NCBI GenBank assembly: GCA_958510875.1 | Contig: OY294067.1 | Span: 101,972,010 to 102,036,009, forward strand | Length of the DNA stretch: 64,000 bases | From: Endomychus coccineus | Lineage: Eukaryota; Arthropoda; Insecta; Coleoptera; Endomychidae | Direction: 5' to 3' | Shown here: piece after piece, positions 1 through 10,936 of the stretch | How positions within the stretch are numbered: the stretch's first letter is position 1 | How the letters are laid out: every line of letters starts with the position of its first letter | Position numbers and translations under genes: made by a program | The notes under the pieces: generated by a model | The model's database searches: none | Told to the model about the DNA's origin: nothing | The model's input: the letters and a program-made list of their open reading frames with translations, nothing else

Positions 1-213
1 ATCTTATTCGAGCTCCGCACGCTATACCCAGGTCACAAGGCTGTACTAGTGGTTCTGATCATCGGCGTTTTGGGCGGAATTCAGTCTTCGCTGCGTTGGA
101 ACTTGGAGATCATTCCGGCCTGTAAGAACTCGGCGCAGATCTTGATAGACCGGATGCAGAAGGCAGTCATTCTAGGTTTAAGAAGGATACTTAGGACATA
201 CGATTTAGGAACC
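1..213 (+). pseudogene. LINE reverse-transcriptase polyprotein, C-terminal end (partial)
   Basis: Frame 1 is open from the window edge to a TGA at 211-213, giving 70 residues with no start codon, so this is the tail of a longer frame that begins outside the window. The residues ELRTLYPGHKAVLVVLI and RMQKAVILGLRRILR resemble the extreme C-terminus of several insect non-LTR retrotransposon polyproteins, the part after the reverse transcriptase. This is pattern memory, not a search. It has a higher GC content than the DNA that follows. It could instead be the last exon of an unknown gene, but the family resemblance makes a LINE more likely. Confidence 0.5.
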
Positions 214-1026
214 TGAAGCTACTTATCGACCGTTGGGGAGGAGTAGCTTCGGTGAACTGACTTGGTTTTTTCTGGCAAGAAATACATATAACTAAACAGT
301 TTAGTTTACTCACATGATGGCTATTGGTAACTGAAAGGTCCAGTACTTCAATAGTATTTTTAGTGGATAAGAGTAATTATTTCTTACTTATTAGTGTTAG
401 TGTATCCACATTTGTAAACTCTTTTATAGTTTATTAATAATACTTATCCAATAATACAGAATATCTAATGTTTATTAGCTTCAAAATATCTACATAAAAA
501 GAAGAGAAATACCACTGACTGAATCATCATGAAATCTCGTAAATATAAAGCCAAGCCTTGAAATTTGGCAGATTGGTTCCTCATATGATGTAGGCTCCGG
601 CTGAGGAAGAACTTCTTGGAATTTGACCCCTAGGGAGTAAAAGGGGTTCTAATTGACCTATTCCAACGGGTCATAGCTTCCATTATTATCAAATGTTTTC
701 AAGTTTAAGACTTCTTCAAAAATGTTGAAACTTTGTAATATTCAATTGAGCCCTTATCAATCATTATTAACTCCTCTCTTTAAATTCAATAGATGGTTAT
801 AAGTATTCTTGCATGGCATGTATAGAAATGATGCCTCCCTTGTATAAATGATATGGTGATACATTGATCAATATACATTATCAATGGGTGATTATTGTTC
901 AGAATTTTGAAACTCAAATTAAAGGTTCTATTTGAATAAACAAATTGATTTGAAATGAATCCTTATCTTTTTCAACACATTTAATACTTGGGAAAGTTGG
1001 ATAGAGATGAAAATCCATTCTAAACT
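214..1026. other. AT-rich spacer, no gene seen
   Basis: No convincing exon, RNA gene or element end was seen here. The first 100 bases are probably the 3' untranslated part of the LINE fragment at 1-213. The rest is AT-rich and stop-dense in all frames. Confidence 0.5.
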
Positions 1027-1222
1027 TGAATAAAATAACTATTGAAAGTTTGATTTGCACTAATTTAATAAATAAATTTAATTATAGTTTCGCTAATACC
1101 ATAGCTTCTTCAAAATATTAACTTAGTTATATTTGTTTGAAGAAATTAGTTTTAGCTAAAATAGTTATACTTATTTATTAAATTAGTGAAGAACAAACTT
1201 TTTAATAGTTACTTTATTTAAT
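1027..1222. repeat. Imperfect hairpin, MITE-like
   Basis: The left end (AATAAAATAACTATTGAAAG, then a CACTAATTTAATAAATAAAT block) returns inverted at the right end as TTATTTATTAAATTAGTG followed by CTTTTTAATAGTTACTTTAT. The arms are about 80 bases around a short AT-rich centre. Size and structure fit a miniature inverted-repeat transposon or its remnant. Target duplications were not recognised. A 72-codon frame just downstream (1233-1454) looks like chance. Confidence 0.5.
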
Positions 1223-1573
1223 ATTTTGGAATTTGCTACAGCTCAGGATGAAATACATTTCATTTTGTGAGAATAGTAATATGAATAATCATTATGCTTT
1301 GTTAAGTGCTAAATTTAATCAAGTTCTCATAACTTTATATATATATATGTTTATCAATATTTATATAAAACCATGTTCATCAAAAATACCTACTTATAAG
1401 CTTCATGAAATTACATGCATTTCTAAAATAAATAGTGAGTTAATAATCTCATGATTGATTGCATCAGAAAGTATTCAATGGTTGTATTGTAATCTAATAC
1501 CTATAGTTCTACCTAAGATACCAAGTGAAACTTCAAAACAGTTCCTCCTCAGTGGAAGATCTAACAAGGTCAA

Positions 1574-2366
1574 TGTCTAGATTACCCCCTTCTTTGCTTC
1601 ACAAATTTAAACTATACTTGAGTGTTCTACACACTCCCAACAATCCATTTCACACTATCTTGTATTATGGAAATTGATTCTTATATCACAATTAAATTTT
1701 CAAATCTTCAATTTATATAGTGCTTATGCAATATCCTCTAGCTGGAGGTTATTGACTCATGACACTGTCCATGCAAACATTGTTACACAGTTAGCATCTA
1801 CCTCGCACATTCAATTCATCTGAAAACAAGTAGGTGATGCCACTTGTGATTTTCTTCTACAAATAAACAATAATAACCATTGCCTTTGAATATTTCGCAT
1901 TGATAGATAAAAATGGCAACCGCACATTCTTCCTAGGTACAACTTGTATCCTTAAAACTCATAATAAGCCTACTAAGGGAAATAATTTTGAAATATACAA
2001 AATGGTAAGTTCTTTTTTGGCCAAAAGGACATCATGAAATAAGCATCAACTGCTCCTCCTTCATCTCCATTCAATGTAGAGAGAACGTCCTTGTAACATG
2101 AATTATTATTATAGATTTCAGAATGGCTGTAATTTTTTTCTCCAAAAGGTCAAGGGTATTGTCAAGGATTCTATTTCTATTTATTCAGGGCAAGGTGTAA
2201 TAATGTTTAGTTTTTGTGTGCAGCAGTGTCATATGTACTGTAAAAAATGAATTGTGACATAAGGATTAATTTGCACAATATAAAATAGTATAAAATGTAT
2301 TGCTGGGAGTGTATAGAACTTGAGTTTAGTTAAAATTGGTGTAGCAAAGAAGGGGTAATGTAGACA
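1574..2366. mobile_element. Non-autonomous TIR element, about 0.8 kb, in the SMIM20 gene region
   Basis: The first 75 bases (TGTCTAGATTACCCCCTTCT, then GCTTCAC...CACTCCCAACAATCC) return inverted at the right end, finishing GGGGTAATGTAGACA. These are terminal inverted repeats of about 75 bp with a few mismatches and 1-bp gaps. The interior has no coding frame of note. No clear target-site duplication is visible, and the superfamily cannot be named. It lies 130 bp downstream of SMIM20 exon 2, so it is either in the last SMIM20 intron or just past the gene. Confidence 0.6.
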
Positions 2367-2498
2367 ATATTAACAATATGTCACTCAAGCCAGCAGGCAT
2401 AATTTGTTTCATCTCTACTCATTTGATGTGAATCCTTACAATAATCCAGAATGGAATAATCTCAAATAGTCACTGAAAACGAAAACAAAGCTACTCAC

Positions 2499-2729
2499 TT
2501 CCTGGTTGTATATCTGCTTGTTTTATACCTCGCCTATTTCTTTCTTGTATTTCTTCTACAAAAATAAATGTGTTGAATTAATACCGAGATTCGATATATG
2601 ATAGATATGCTCACTATATTTATCTGTATTGATCCAAGGATCTATCGCAATTGGATATATTGCTAAACCTACTGCGCTAACTAAACTAGCTACTAACACA
2701 CTATATTTCCAACCCCTCAAGAATACCAT
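2499..2729 (-). CDS. SMIM20: SMIM20 / MITRAC7, complex IV assembly membrane protein (exons 1-2, 3' part not found)
   Basis: Minus-strand exon 1 is 2729-2615 (start ATG at 2729-2727). It encodes MVFLRGWKYSVLVASLV and on to IDPWINTDKY, with one membrane segment at about residues 9-26. A GTGAGC donor follows. Exon 2 is 2555-2499, after TTTTTGTAG and ending before GTGAGT, and encodes KEIQERNRRGIKQADIQPG. The phase 1 junction joins in frame. The short N-terminus, single membrane helix and the R(R/A)GI-x-QxDIQPG block are the hallmarks of SMIM20/MITRAC7, which holds newly made COX1 in the inner mitochondrial membrane during cytochrome oxidase assembly. The family ends with a short MKVWSDPF-type tail; I could not find it in 1-2498, so the last exon is probably beyond the window edge. 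A P-like element begins 183 bp upstream of the ATG. Confidence 0.85.
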
Positions 2730-2911
2730 ATTCGTAAATTAAAAATTCGTAGATATTTATTGTTTATTGAAAATTCCAACTTTGCGGATGCAATTCCGCT
2801 ACATAACCTATTTCATATTTGTTATTAGGCTCATCGAACTTTATCGCTTTTAATATTGTTCTGTGTTAAATTTATTCCATAAAAGACCATTGAAATATTA
2901 TACCACACACC

Positions 2912-3526
2912 CACGGTCGTACATACAGGTCTGGGAACTCTATGTTTGACATGAGTCTCTTACATGCAGCCAAACTCGTAGTCCCTCGCTCAGCCACCAG
3001 CTAGCGCTTGGATCGAAGTATGGCAACAATCACATTATTAAGTAAAATAATTTTTCTCGTAACGCAATATTTACCATTCTGATTTGAGAGAGGAATAGAA
3101 CTGTTACTCTTGTCAAATTGTATTACTCACCTTGAAAATAACTTCCCCTTTTTCGTTATACATGCTCGCACACATAAAAGACCTCGTTAAAACGATTTCT
3201 ATCCGGATTCGCAAGCATCCACTTTTTTCGCATTTCCGTATCTTTCGGCACTTTAAAAACAGAAGTTTCTTGCTTTACACTTTTGTACTCCGTTTTCCAT
3301 TTCGGCACAATACACGGTTTCGTGATTTTTTTCTAAAAACGCCGGTATTCCTTGTGTTTACAAGTCAACAATGACAGTTGCCAGAGAACACGGTCGTATT
3401 CGTGCCAGAGATCATTCCTCGACTCATGCGCCACCCTTTTGGTACTATGCAACAGATGACGCTTATCGGACTTACTTCTCACATAGGAAAAAGCATCGAA
3501 TTCCCAGACCTGTATATACGACCGTG
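2912..3526 (-). mobile_element. Non-autonomous P-superfamily element with THAP remnant, copy 1
   Basis: The ends are CACGGTCGTACATACAGGTC and, inverted, GACCTGTATATACGACCGTG, giving about 28-bp terminal inverted repeats that start with CA as in P elements. The flanks CACACACC/GACCCACC match at 6 of 8 positions, a decayed 8-bp duplication. The minus strand (about 3330-3130) reads as a THAP zinc finger: TKPCIVPKW (second cysteine lost), FKVPKD, RKKWMLA, FYVCEH. It then meets a TTCAAG|GTGAGT splice donor near 3130. A frame break after CEH is shared with copy 3, so the element was probably non-autonomous before it spread. Exact length, 615 bp, equals copy 3. Confidence 0.8.
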
Positions 3527-4554
3527 GACCCACCAAACTAAGTGTTATAAACCATCCGTACAAACTGGCTACCGACTCCTCCCGAAGCAGTTCAAGCCTA
3601 TCGCGATCTCTGTTATTGAGATGACCACGCATGTCTGTGAATATATCATCTCTTCTCGAACTGTAACCGGGGAAATAGAACTACATGACAGGCGCTTCTC
3701 AATAGTTATTACTATATAATATATTCTATATGCTTATGACACTGTATCATCAATAAACTATTCAAAAATGATTATGAGTGTCCCAATCTAACGTAAGGTA
3801 GTAGCTCACTCAGACAAATATGTAAATATATATTAGTCTGAGGATACCAGTGCTCTCTCATCTAAGATACTGAATATATAAGTATTGTAGTCCACTATAT
3901 TGGCTCTATTTTTCTGATGTCAACATTGGGATACTTATAATTACATTTTGCGAAAAATCACAATGACAGGCGCTGCTGGAAATTGCAGCAATGAAGCCGA
4001 AAGAAAGTTCCGATTGATAAAGAAAGAATAGCAAATTTCGATACAAAACACTCTGTCAGCTACTTTGATATCAACGAAATCGTCGCACCTTTACGAGGTA
4101 CTTCATTGTAAATGCATAATAGTTCTCTATACTTTTCATTCTTTTCTACAGAAACATTTTGATGATTTTGAATTTGAGTCAAACCGCCTGGAAAGTGTAA
4201 ATTGAAACCAAATATTCAGGTGATCTTTCTTTTCTACAGAAACAATTTGAAGATTCTCAATTTGAGTGAAATCGCTTTACATCTCTCTGGACTAGTCCTG
4301 CCTCTGTTGTATCAAAATAATTATTGTCAGATTATCACAGACTCAATCAATTTTAATTGAACCATGGAATAACGTATGAATGTAAGCATGGCGATCATAG
4401 ATAACTCTACTACTGGTAGTAGAGTTATCTATGATGGCGATCCATTCGTGTTACGTCATATGAATATGTCAAAATTTTCGGTGCAATGTTTTCATACATT
4501 TAAATTCAATTTTCACAAATATCAAAAAATAATATAAAATAGTTATTTTTAGTA
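3527..4554. promoter_or_regulatory. SMIM20-STARD7 divergent intergenic region, STARD7 side
   Basis: There is no coding frame that I can support. It holds two near-copies of a TTTTCTACAGAAACA segment with 88-bp spacing (4142 and 4230) and a perfect palindrome at 4394-4435. The STARD7 transcription start must lie here. I see no clear TATA box at a convincing distance. Confidence 0.4.
4394..4435. repeat. Perfect 20-bp inverted repeat, 2-bp loop
   Basis: ATCATAGATAACTCTACTAC, then TG, then the exact reverse complement. There is no mismatch in the 20-bp arms. It lies 120 bp before the STARD7 start codon. It can form a cruciform in DNA or a hairpin in an mRNA leader if transcription starts upstream of it. 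Confidence 0.9.
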
Positions 4555-7500
4555 ATGTACCCTCGCAAAATTCCATTGGCAATTTCAACATTCAACCATG
4601 GTAACCTGAAACTTATTCGTGAACTCAACACTGGAAAGGAAATATTTTTTAGTAAATACATTAACATGTTTCGCCAATTTACTATTTCTGATGCATTTAA
4701 GGATATCAAAGAAACGAAACAGAAATTACATTCTATTATTAGAGAGAGAAAGCTGTATAGATCTATCCAAAACAATTTTTATGATATTCCTCGTAACTTT
4801 AGAGATCAGTCGTCATTTTTGATTAAAGCATGGACACATCAGTGTGAATGTATTCTGGCTCAACGAATTAGGAGAGGAATGCAAATGTTTTCCTTATATT
4901 CTAAATTGTGGGAAGAAAAAGCTCTAAGATATTTTATAAACAGAACAAAAATGGGGTTGTTTAAAAAAAGTAGAGATTTCTTATTTGGTGCCGTGAGTTT
5001 AGCGTCGTTTAATTGGAATAAAGATAGAATAACTGAAAATGATATGATGGCTTTTATAAATGAATTTGAGTATGTATATAAAATGAGAGATAATACACTG
5101 TGCAAAAAGTGCCATAGAAGTATATCGAGTAAGCACGACAATATTTGCTCATGTGATGATTATAAATCTGCGAATACCCCAACAAAATTCGAAGACTGGG
5201 AAACTTTCATTGAAAAGAAGGACTTGGTTGTATGGAGGAGAATGAGAGAATCTGGCCACTTTGAATATAAAGTTTATGGATCATATCCTGATGTTACAGC
5301 TGAAGAATTTTTAAATGTTCAAGTAGATACAAATTATAGACGAATATGGGACACAACAGCTATTGTCTTGGATGTTGTTGAGACAGACCCTGATCCAGAA
5401 AATAATAGTGATGTAGTATATTGGGAAATGTTATGGCCGGTGAGTGATGTACTTTATTTATTATGTCATACTTCATTCATCAATTATGTCACTCTAGCCC
5501 TTGTTCAAGCTCTTCTCTGTTGAGATTGTTGGAAACCTTTGGTCTATTTATGAATTTCAGTATTTTATATCAAAAATCTCACTGTACTTCTTTTCTTTTC
5601 GTATTAATGTCTTCAGTATCATTCCTTGAGTGTGCTTTTCTGAAATAAATTGAGTAGCTAAAAATAAAAATTCCAAAACAGTTAGCTATAAGAAATAATG
5701 TTGAATACCATGAAATGTCAATCAAAATTGTAACACATTAATGCTTTAAGTATATGAATATGTATCAAGAATTGACAGCTTAGCAATTTTATTGTAAAAT
5801 TCAAAGTAATTTCAAGCAATGTTTGAATACGACTGAAACCAAAAAATGTAATGCTCAAAAATGTAATAGAAAAAGGTGGTTAGATCTTATTAGAAATATT
5901 GCTATTTGAGCATTCTGCCTAAAATATGCTTTTAACATTATAAAGATGCATGTAGGAATGTGCAAGGGTTTTAATTAATTAAATTAGTACGAATCTGACA
6001 TAATGATGGAATGTCTGCTCTATGATTTTCAGACTTGGCATCATGTTTTATGTGAATCATCTCCAGAATAGATTTTTCATAATAATTGGTTTCTTTAGTG
6101 AAAATATTAACATTTTAGTAATCGAATTGATCAAAACATTGTTTTCGATTGCTCGTGTTTCAGTTCGTTTCGGCGACGTGGGCATTTTTAATTGAAATTG
6201 GTTGGATAAGGACGCTTAGTGATGACATAATTAGTTTGAAGAAATCCGGTTTTAGACCTTGATACGTCTTCATATGGTGGTCGTGAGACCGATATGTACG
6301 TACAGACGAAAATAATAAACATATGTGTTACTCTATTTCCCGAGAATTTATATATAATTCATACCTGGGTCAAGAATCATTATTAAAGAAATAACAACTA
6401 GTATGTCGGTAAATCTCGATCGGATGAAGTTAAGAAAACTGCAAACATTTCTTTGTTTCGAATAGTGCAGAAATTTATCCACTGTTCGAGTTTCATTTAA
6501 ATAATAACTGTGCTATGAAAATGGTAGGTAATTTATGAGATTTTCTACATCCAAAAATATGACCACTATTCCAGTATGACAGCCCTTTGAGTTAGGACTA
6601 CCCTTAAACATTGACGCGGTATGATCATGATCATAGACATCAATTGCAAAATAGAATAATAGGGTAAGAAAAATTAACACTTTGACATTTTTATAAAACA
6701 TATTTATACTTTCTACCAGTGTTGTTTTTTAGTCATATTGAAAAATATGACAAAAAACAACATTGCTAGAAGGAACTAAATAAAATGAAACTAAACTTTG
6801 TTCAGTATCTCATGTAACCCGGTTAAGTTAGGAACAGGATGAAATGCTTGATTTATTGTACTCTGTTTCGTACTCAGATCTGATGCGTTCTGAGAGTGAT
6901 AGATGTCGAGATGCCAATAACCAAAATCTACCCTCCTTTACCACTACAGGAAGTGAATGGCATTTTTCGGTGATTCAGACGGGTACGACTTTTGATATTA
7001 GGATGAAAGATCATTATCCTGAGATATGTTTCGCGAAACAATGATTTTGATTACGAATTCAATAGACTGAAATACTCAGAAATTGTAGAAGTAATCAGTG
7101 GAAATGAATTGAGTTCATACGAATCTAGAGACATTGGACTCTATGCTCAATGACTTCCTGAAATCATAAATAAAAATAATAGTTCCCCCACCCTAGCACC
7201 CTAAAAAAATATAATTTTTCATGTTTGTAATTGATACTTTCTATTGGGTAAAATATTCTATATATCTATGGTTTCGGCGTTTACGTGATGCATTAATTGT
7301 TAAAATTAAATGTTTCAATTTCTAGTGTAAATTCGAGTTTTATTCCTCCAATTTTTGAAAATTTAAATTATTCTTCTCTATGGAATGACAAAGCCAGAAC
7401 ACTTCCAGTAATTGAATAGACTTTATCAACTATTCCAATTTATATTTATCAATCTCACAATAAAAGACTACTGCAACTTGTATCTATCTATAATATGAAT

Positions 7501-9732
7501 CATAGACAAAATATGTTATGTTAGGTTTTTTGTCGATATAGGCCGTCAACTGCAATTAGCAGTTTGCAGCGCTACCTTAGCGGTTGGGGTACGTACTAAT
7601 TATGTGGAAATCCTAAATACATATTTAGTGCATGCCCCAACCGCTAAGGTAGCGCTGCGTACTGCTAATTGTACAGTGACTCATACTCACTGTACTAATT
7701 GCAGTTTGCAGTGATACCTTAGCGTTTGAGGTATGCATTAAATATGTGGTGGGAAATTCGAATATTTAAGGCAGCAATATTGATATTAAGCAAATGAGAG
7801 TTTTGTTTAGCTTGATGAAAAACATGGTCTGCAGATCGTTTACGCTGAAAGCACCCGCAAATAATAAAACTCAAGACCAGTGATGGAAAGAGGAAGATGG
7901 AAAAAAATACACAACTTATTTTAGAATTAAACTATTTATTGGCAAAAGAAAAAGCAAATATTTTGGTTTTCTACATCACTACACATATAGAATATAATAG
8001 TGTTTATTAACATTTAAGCCGTACACTAGATATGAATAAGGCAAGTCTAATTACTTGAGTAAAATTTGTAATAAAATTATTTGTATAAAATACAGTTATG
8101 TTTAAAAAAGGAAAGGAACAACAGCATACATTATAGGTATTTATATATACATAATATAAAATATTTATGATTTACTGGTTATGTAATTGTAGAATTCATC
8201 CAGAGTATAAAAACACAGAGCAGTAGTATTTTCATTTTCTCTCAAAGATAACTTTGTTCATGAACTTTTTATTGAATCATAATGATATATATTTGCAAGT
8301 TAAAATTGCGATCAGTTCTTAAATTATCTTACATTTGTGTGTGCTGGTTACTTACTTATATTATTTTCCTACATGTCTAAGGTTATATCATATCTCTGTA
8401 TAACTATCTTGAATAGTAGACTTACAGCTAATTTTAAAAATTCTTGGCTTCCGGATGAATTCCGCGTCACAATAGCACGACTTGATGCCGACGTTTCCCC
8501 AACCATTACAGGTGACAGAAAGCATAATATAATACCCTATGAAAATGAACAACGTGTGTTGAGTTAATTGCCGCTTGGAGATAATATATTACGTTCTTTT
8601 ATATGTTCAGTTATGCTCTTGCATAAAATAAACCTAGAATTGCCGCCTACAGATAATATATTATTCCCTTATCTTAAACCAAGTTTCATTTTCTTAAATC
8701 AAAATTTTATTGATAGATTCTGATCTTCGATATTTGCCGACGTGTGGTTTTTTATTTCAAAGATGATGAAACATACCTACATAAACATTCTAACTAGCAC
8801 TGGTTGGACACGACTAGTCCGAACTGGTTAATATACCCAAATCTTGAAACTATTTGCTTATTTTATGGCATCTGGATAATACGTGTTCAACCGGGTATTA
8901 CTCGTAATATGCTGTTTTTAATTCGTATTTCAATAATTCACCACTTTAGATCTATAATCCTGTCTTTATAATTAGGAAATCTTTATTCCTGGTATCATTT
9001 CTTAATAAGTCATCAAATTGAACAATTATTTTGCAATAGGTAAACCTAAATCCAAACAATATTTATGGTTATGGAAATTTGTTTCAGATGTTGTTTGCAA
9101 ATAGGGATTACGTATTTACAAGACGTTATTTGGTTGATTACGATGCTAAGAAGATTATTATAGCAAACAAAAGTGTATGTCATCCGAAAGTTTCTGAAAA
9201 ATCAGACAAATTTCGTGTCAAAGATTACTGGTCTTATATGGTGATAAAACCTTATAAAGAGTTGAACCAGTACGGGATAGAATTTGTTCTAACATATTAT
9301 GATAATCCCGGGGTAAGTATTCCTTCTAAAGTCACAACTTGGGTAGCCATGAGAGCCATGCCCGATTTCTTGGAACGATTGAGGGAAGCATCGAAAAAAT
9401 ACAAAGCCTACTGCAAGGAGTACGGTATTAAATGCATATGTCAATTCAAACAAGTAGAGTTTTCAGAAAAGAGAATTACCCCTGATATACCCAACTTTTG
9501 GGTAGATCCCAACGAGATTATAACAGATAATACAATATCGGAAGCACAGCATAATATTAAGGGAAGCTATAACAGGGAATCGGATCCGCCGAAACCGCAA
9601 GTGCCATACAGGAGTAGCACACCAAATGAATCTACCGTAGAACTAGATCCTCCAACCAAGGCTGCACCCATTGTACAAAGAGGTACCAAGTATTTTTGGA
9701 AATACCTATATCCCAGTTATTACAACAGTTGA
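4555..9732 (+). CDS. STARD7: STARD7, mitochondrial START-domain phosphatidylcholine transfer protein
   Basis: Exon 1 is 4555-5439 (295 codons, ending CCG|GTGAGT) and exon 2 is 9088-9732 (after TTTGTTTCAG), joined in phase 0, for 509 residues. The START domain starts near residue 205 (FEDWETFIEKKDLVVWRRMR, then YPDVTAEEFLNVQVDTNYR) and continues in exon 2 with NRDYVFTRRYLVDY, YWSYMVIKPYKELNQYGIEF and MPDFLERLREASKKYK. This order and spacing match STARD7, which carries phosphatidylcholine to and within mitochondria. Residues 100-180 (IRRGMQMFSLYSKLWEEKA, NWNKDRITENDM) match its N-terminal region. The N-terminus is longer than in mammals (about 370 residues in total). A C-x2-C...C-x-C cluster (residues 183-200) precedes the START domain. 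The start is the first ATG of the open frame; upstream exons are not excluded. The 3.6-kb intron holds small repeats only. Confidence 0.92.
6711..6771. repeat. Hairpin in STARD7 intron
   Basis: TTCTACCAGTGTTGTTTTTT and AGTCATATT are followed, after a 3-base loop, by AAATATGAC and AAAAAACAACATTGCTAGAA. The stem is about 29 bp with a few mismatches. It may be the core of a small MITE. Confidence 0.6.
7255..7390 (-). repeat. Dispersed repeat family X, copy 1
   Basis: CTATGGTTTCGGCGTTTACGT at 7267-7287 is the near reverse complement of ACGTAAACGCCAAAACCATAG at 11241-11261. AGTGTAAATTCGAGTTTTATTC beside it matches TGTGTAAATTTGAGTTTAATT at about 11185 and 13850. The three copies are in different gene introns or spacers. 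Confidence 0.5.
7552..7740. repeat. MITE-like hairpin plus partial second unit
   Basis: GCAATTAGCAG...GCAGCGCTACCTTAGCGGTT at the left returns inverted as AACCGCTAAGGTAGCGCTGC...GCTAATTG, a stem of about 40 bp (7552-7672). A short palindrome TACAGTGA...TCACTGTA follows at 7672-7695. A third, forward copy of the arm (TAATTGCAGTTTGCAGTGAT, then ACCTTAGCGTTTGAGGTATGC) runs to about 7737. This looks like one miniature element beside a truncated second one. Confidence 0.65.
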
Positions 9733-10340
9733 CTGTACTAATTATTTTACAAAAACCCGTAGTCATTAATTTAAGGCTGTAATTATATATTTATATACCA
9801 GTAAATAGAAAACATTGCAACGGAGTCGTTATTTTTATCTCCGAAATGTGTTACTTTTCTATCAATTCTTGTTATAACAGTGACTATTTTGAACGAAATA
9901 TACATGTTTATATTAAGTAGCGATTTTATAATTATTATAACCTTTTCAATCAATTTTGATGCAGAGCATTTCTTAATTGGCGGCATTAAGAATATATCGT
10001 TTATTTTTAATGAGAATAAGTTTTTAGATAGAGTTTGGAGATAGACCTATTTTGCTACCTGGTTCAAACAGTTGATCCAATAGACAAGTGTTTGTCATTA
10101 GCAATTTAATTCATATGGCTTTAATTCAATGTTGATATTAGAATATTATGTCCTTGGGAAATTATTAAATATTTCGCACAAAAGAAATATATATAAGTTA
10201 ATTTTTTAATTGTGATTTGTTATAAGACGTTAATTTAATTTCCAGCATTAAAAGTAAAAAGTAGTTCGATACGTTTTCAATTTCATTTCAATATAACAAA
10301 ATTAAAAAAGAATAATTATTAATATTTATCGTTTTTATCC
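9733..10340. other. STARD7 3' flank, no gene seen
   Basis: AT-rich sequence with no recognisable exon. The STARD7 3' untranslated region must begin here, but I do not see a canonical AATAAA in the first 250 bases. Confidence 0.5.
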
Positions 10341-10349
10341 CTATATATC

Positions 10350-10563
10350 TGCTTCCTCAATGTGGGTGAACGTTTCTGATTATGCGCAGGATGTGATACT
10401 TTGCATCGTCTTCATCGGACACATTCATCATCTTTTGTTTATCCCCTTATTATTGGGACATTTCATGCATTTTGCCAAATGCTCTGCCATCCTGGTTGTT
10501 TTCCCCATCAGTTTTCATACAGAAGCAAGAACAAATAATATTATTGTCACTAATAAACTATAA
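10350..10563 (-). pseudogene. Possible BED-type zinc-finger remnant (hAT-like)
   Basis: On the minus strand near 10520-10440 the residues TRMAEHLAKCMKCPNNKG resemble the second half of a BED finger, where a histidine-containing HL..C..CP string is common in hAT transposases. Stops follow at once. The resemblance is short and could be chance. The plus-strand frame over the same bases (67 codons) has no family character. Confidence 0.2.
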
Positions 10564-10564
10564 A

Positions 10565-10685
10565 AGAGTTCACACTGTGGATACACTATAAATAAGAAAT
10601 AATCACCCGTATATACTAAAAATACTGTCAAAGTACAGGGGTACCTTTCATCTACCAAGATGCCATCATCAGACTAAACTAAAGG
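10565..10685 (+). repeat. Dispersed repeat tail Y, copy 1
   Basis: Starts AGAGTTCACACTGTGGATAC and ends with GCCATCATCAGACTAAACTA. Between these it has AATAATCACCC, CTAAAAATACTGTCAAAG and CTACCAAGATGCC. The same series is present at about 52504-52628. Both probably come from the 3' end of one LINE or similar family, since an open frame enters the second copy from upstream. Confidence 0.6.
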
Positions 10686-10936
10686 GAGGTTATTTGCTAT
10701 TTCTAGTCTTATTGTCTTAAACTTACATTTCCATACATCCCTTATCCATTTTTGGTTTTGTTTAACAATAAAGAATTTTCTATTCTGACTATTAGAATAC
10801 AAATTTAATCCACCACTGTGGCTTACAGTTGCAATTATTATCAAACTATCAAACAATGATGTACTCCGTCTCGTCGCTGCAGGAGCAGGAAAGCCGCACG
10901 CCAATTGGTTAATACTCAAAACAGGAAAAGCATAAG

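Larger units (their letters stand above)
5440..9087 (+). other. STARD7 intron 1: small hairpin repeats only
   Basis: GT-AG intron of 3,648 bp. No nested gene was seen. It contains a hairpin at 6711-6771, a copy of a dispersed repeat at about 7255-7390, a MITE-like hairpin at 7552-7740 and a short GAATTGCCGC...GATAATATATTA duplication at 8567 and 8638. Confidence 0.75.

Noticed and set aside
6844..7044. 66-codon plus frame in the STARD7 intron
   Set aside because: No family resemblance and no splice sites that would join it to STARD7 in phase; the START domain is already continuous without it.
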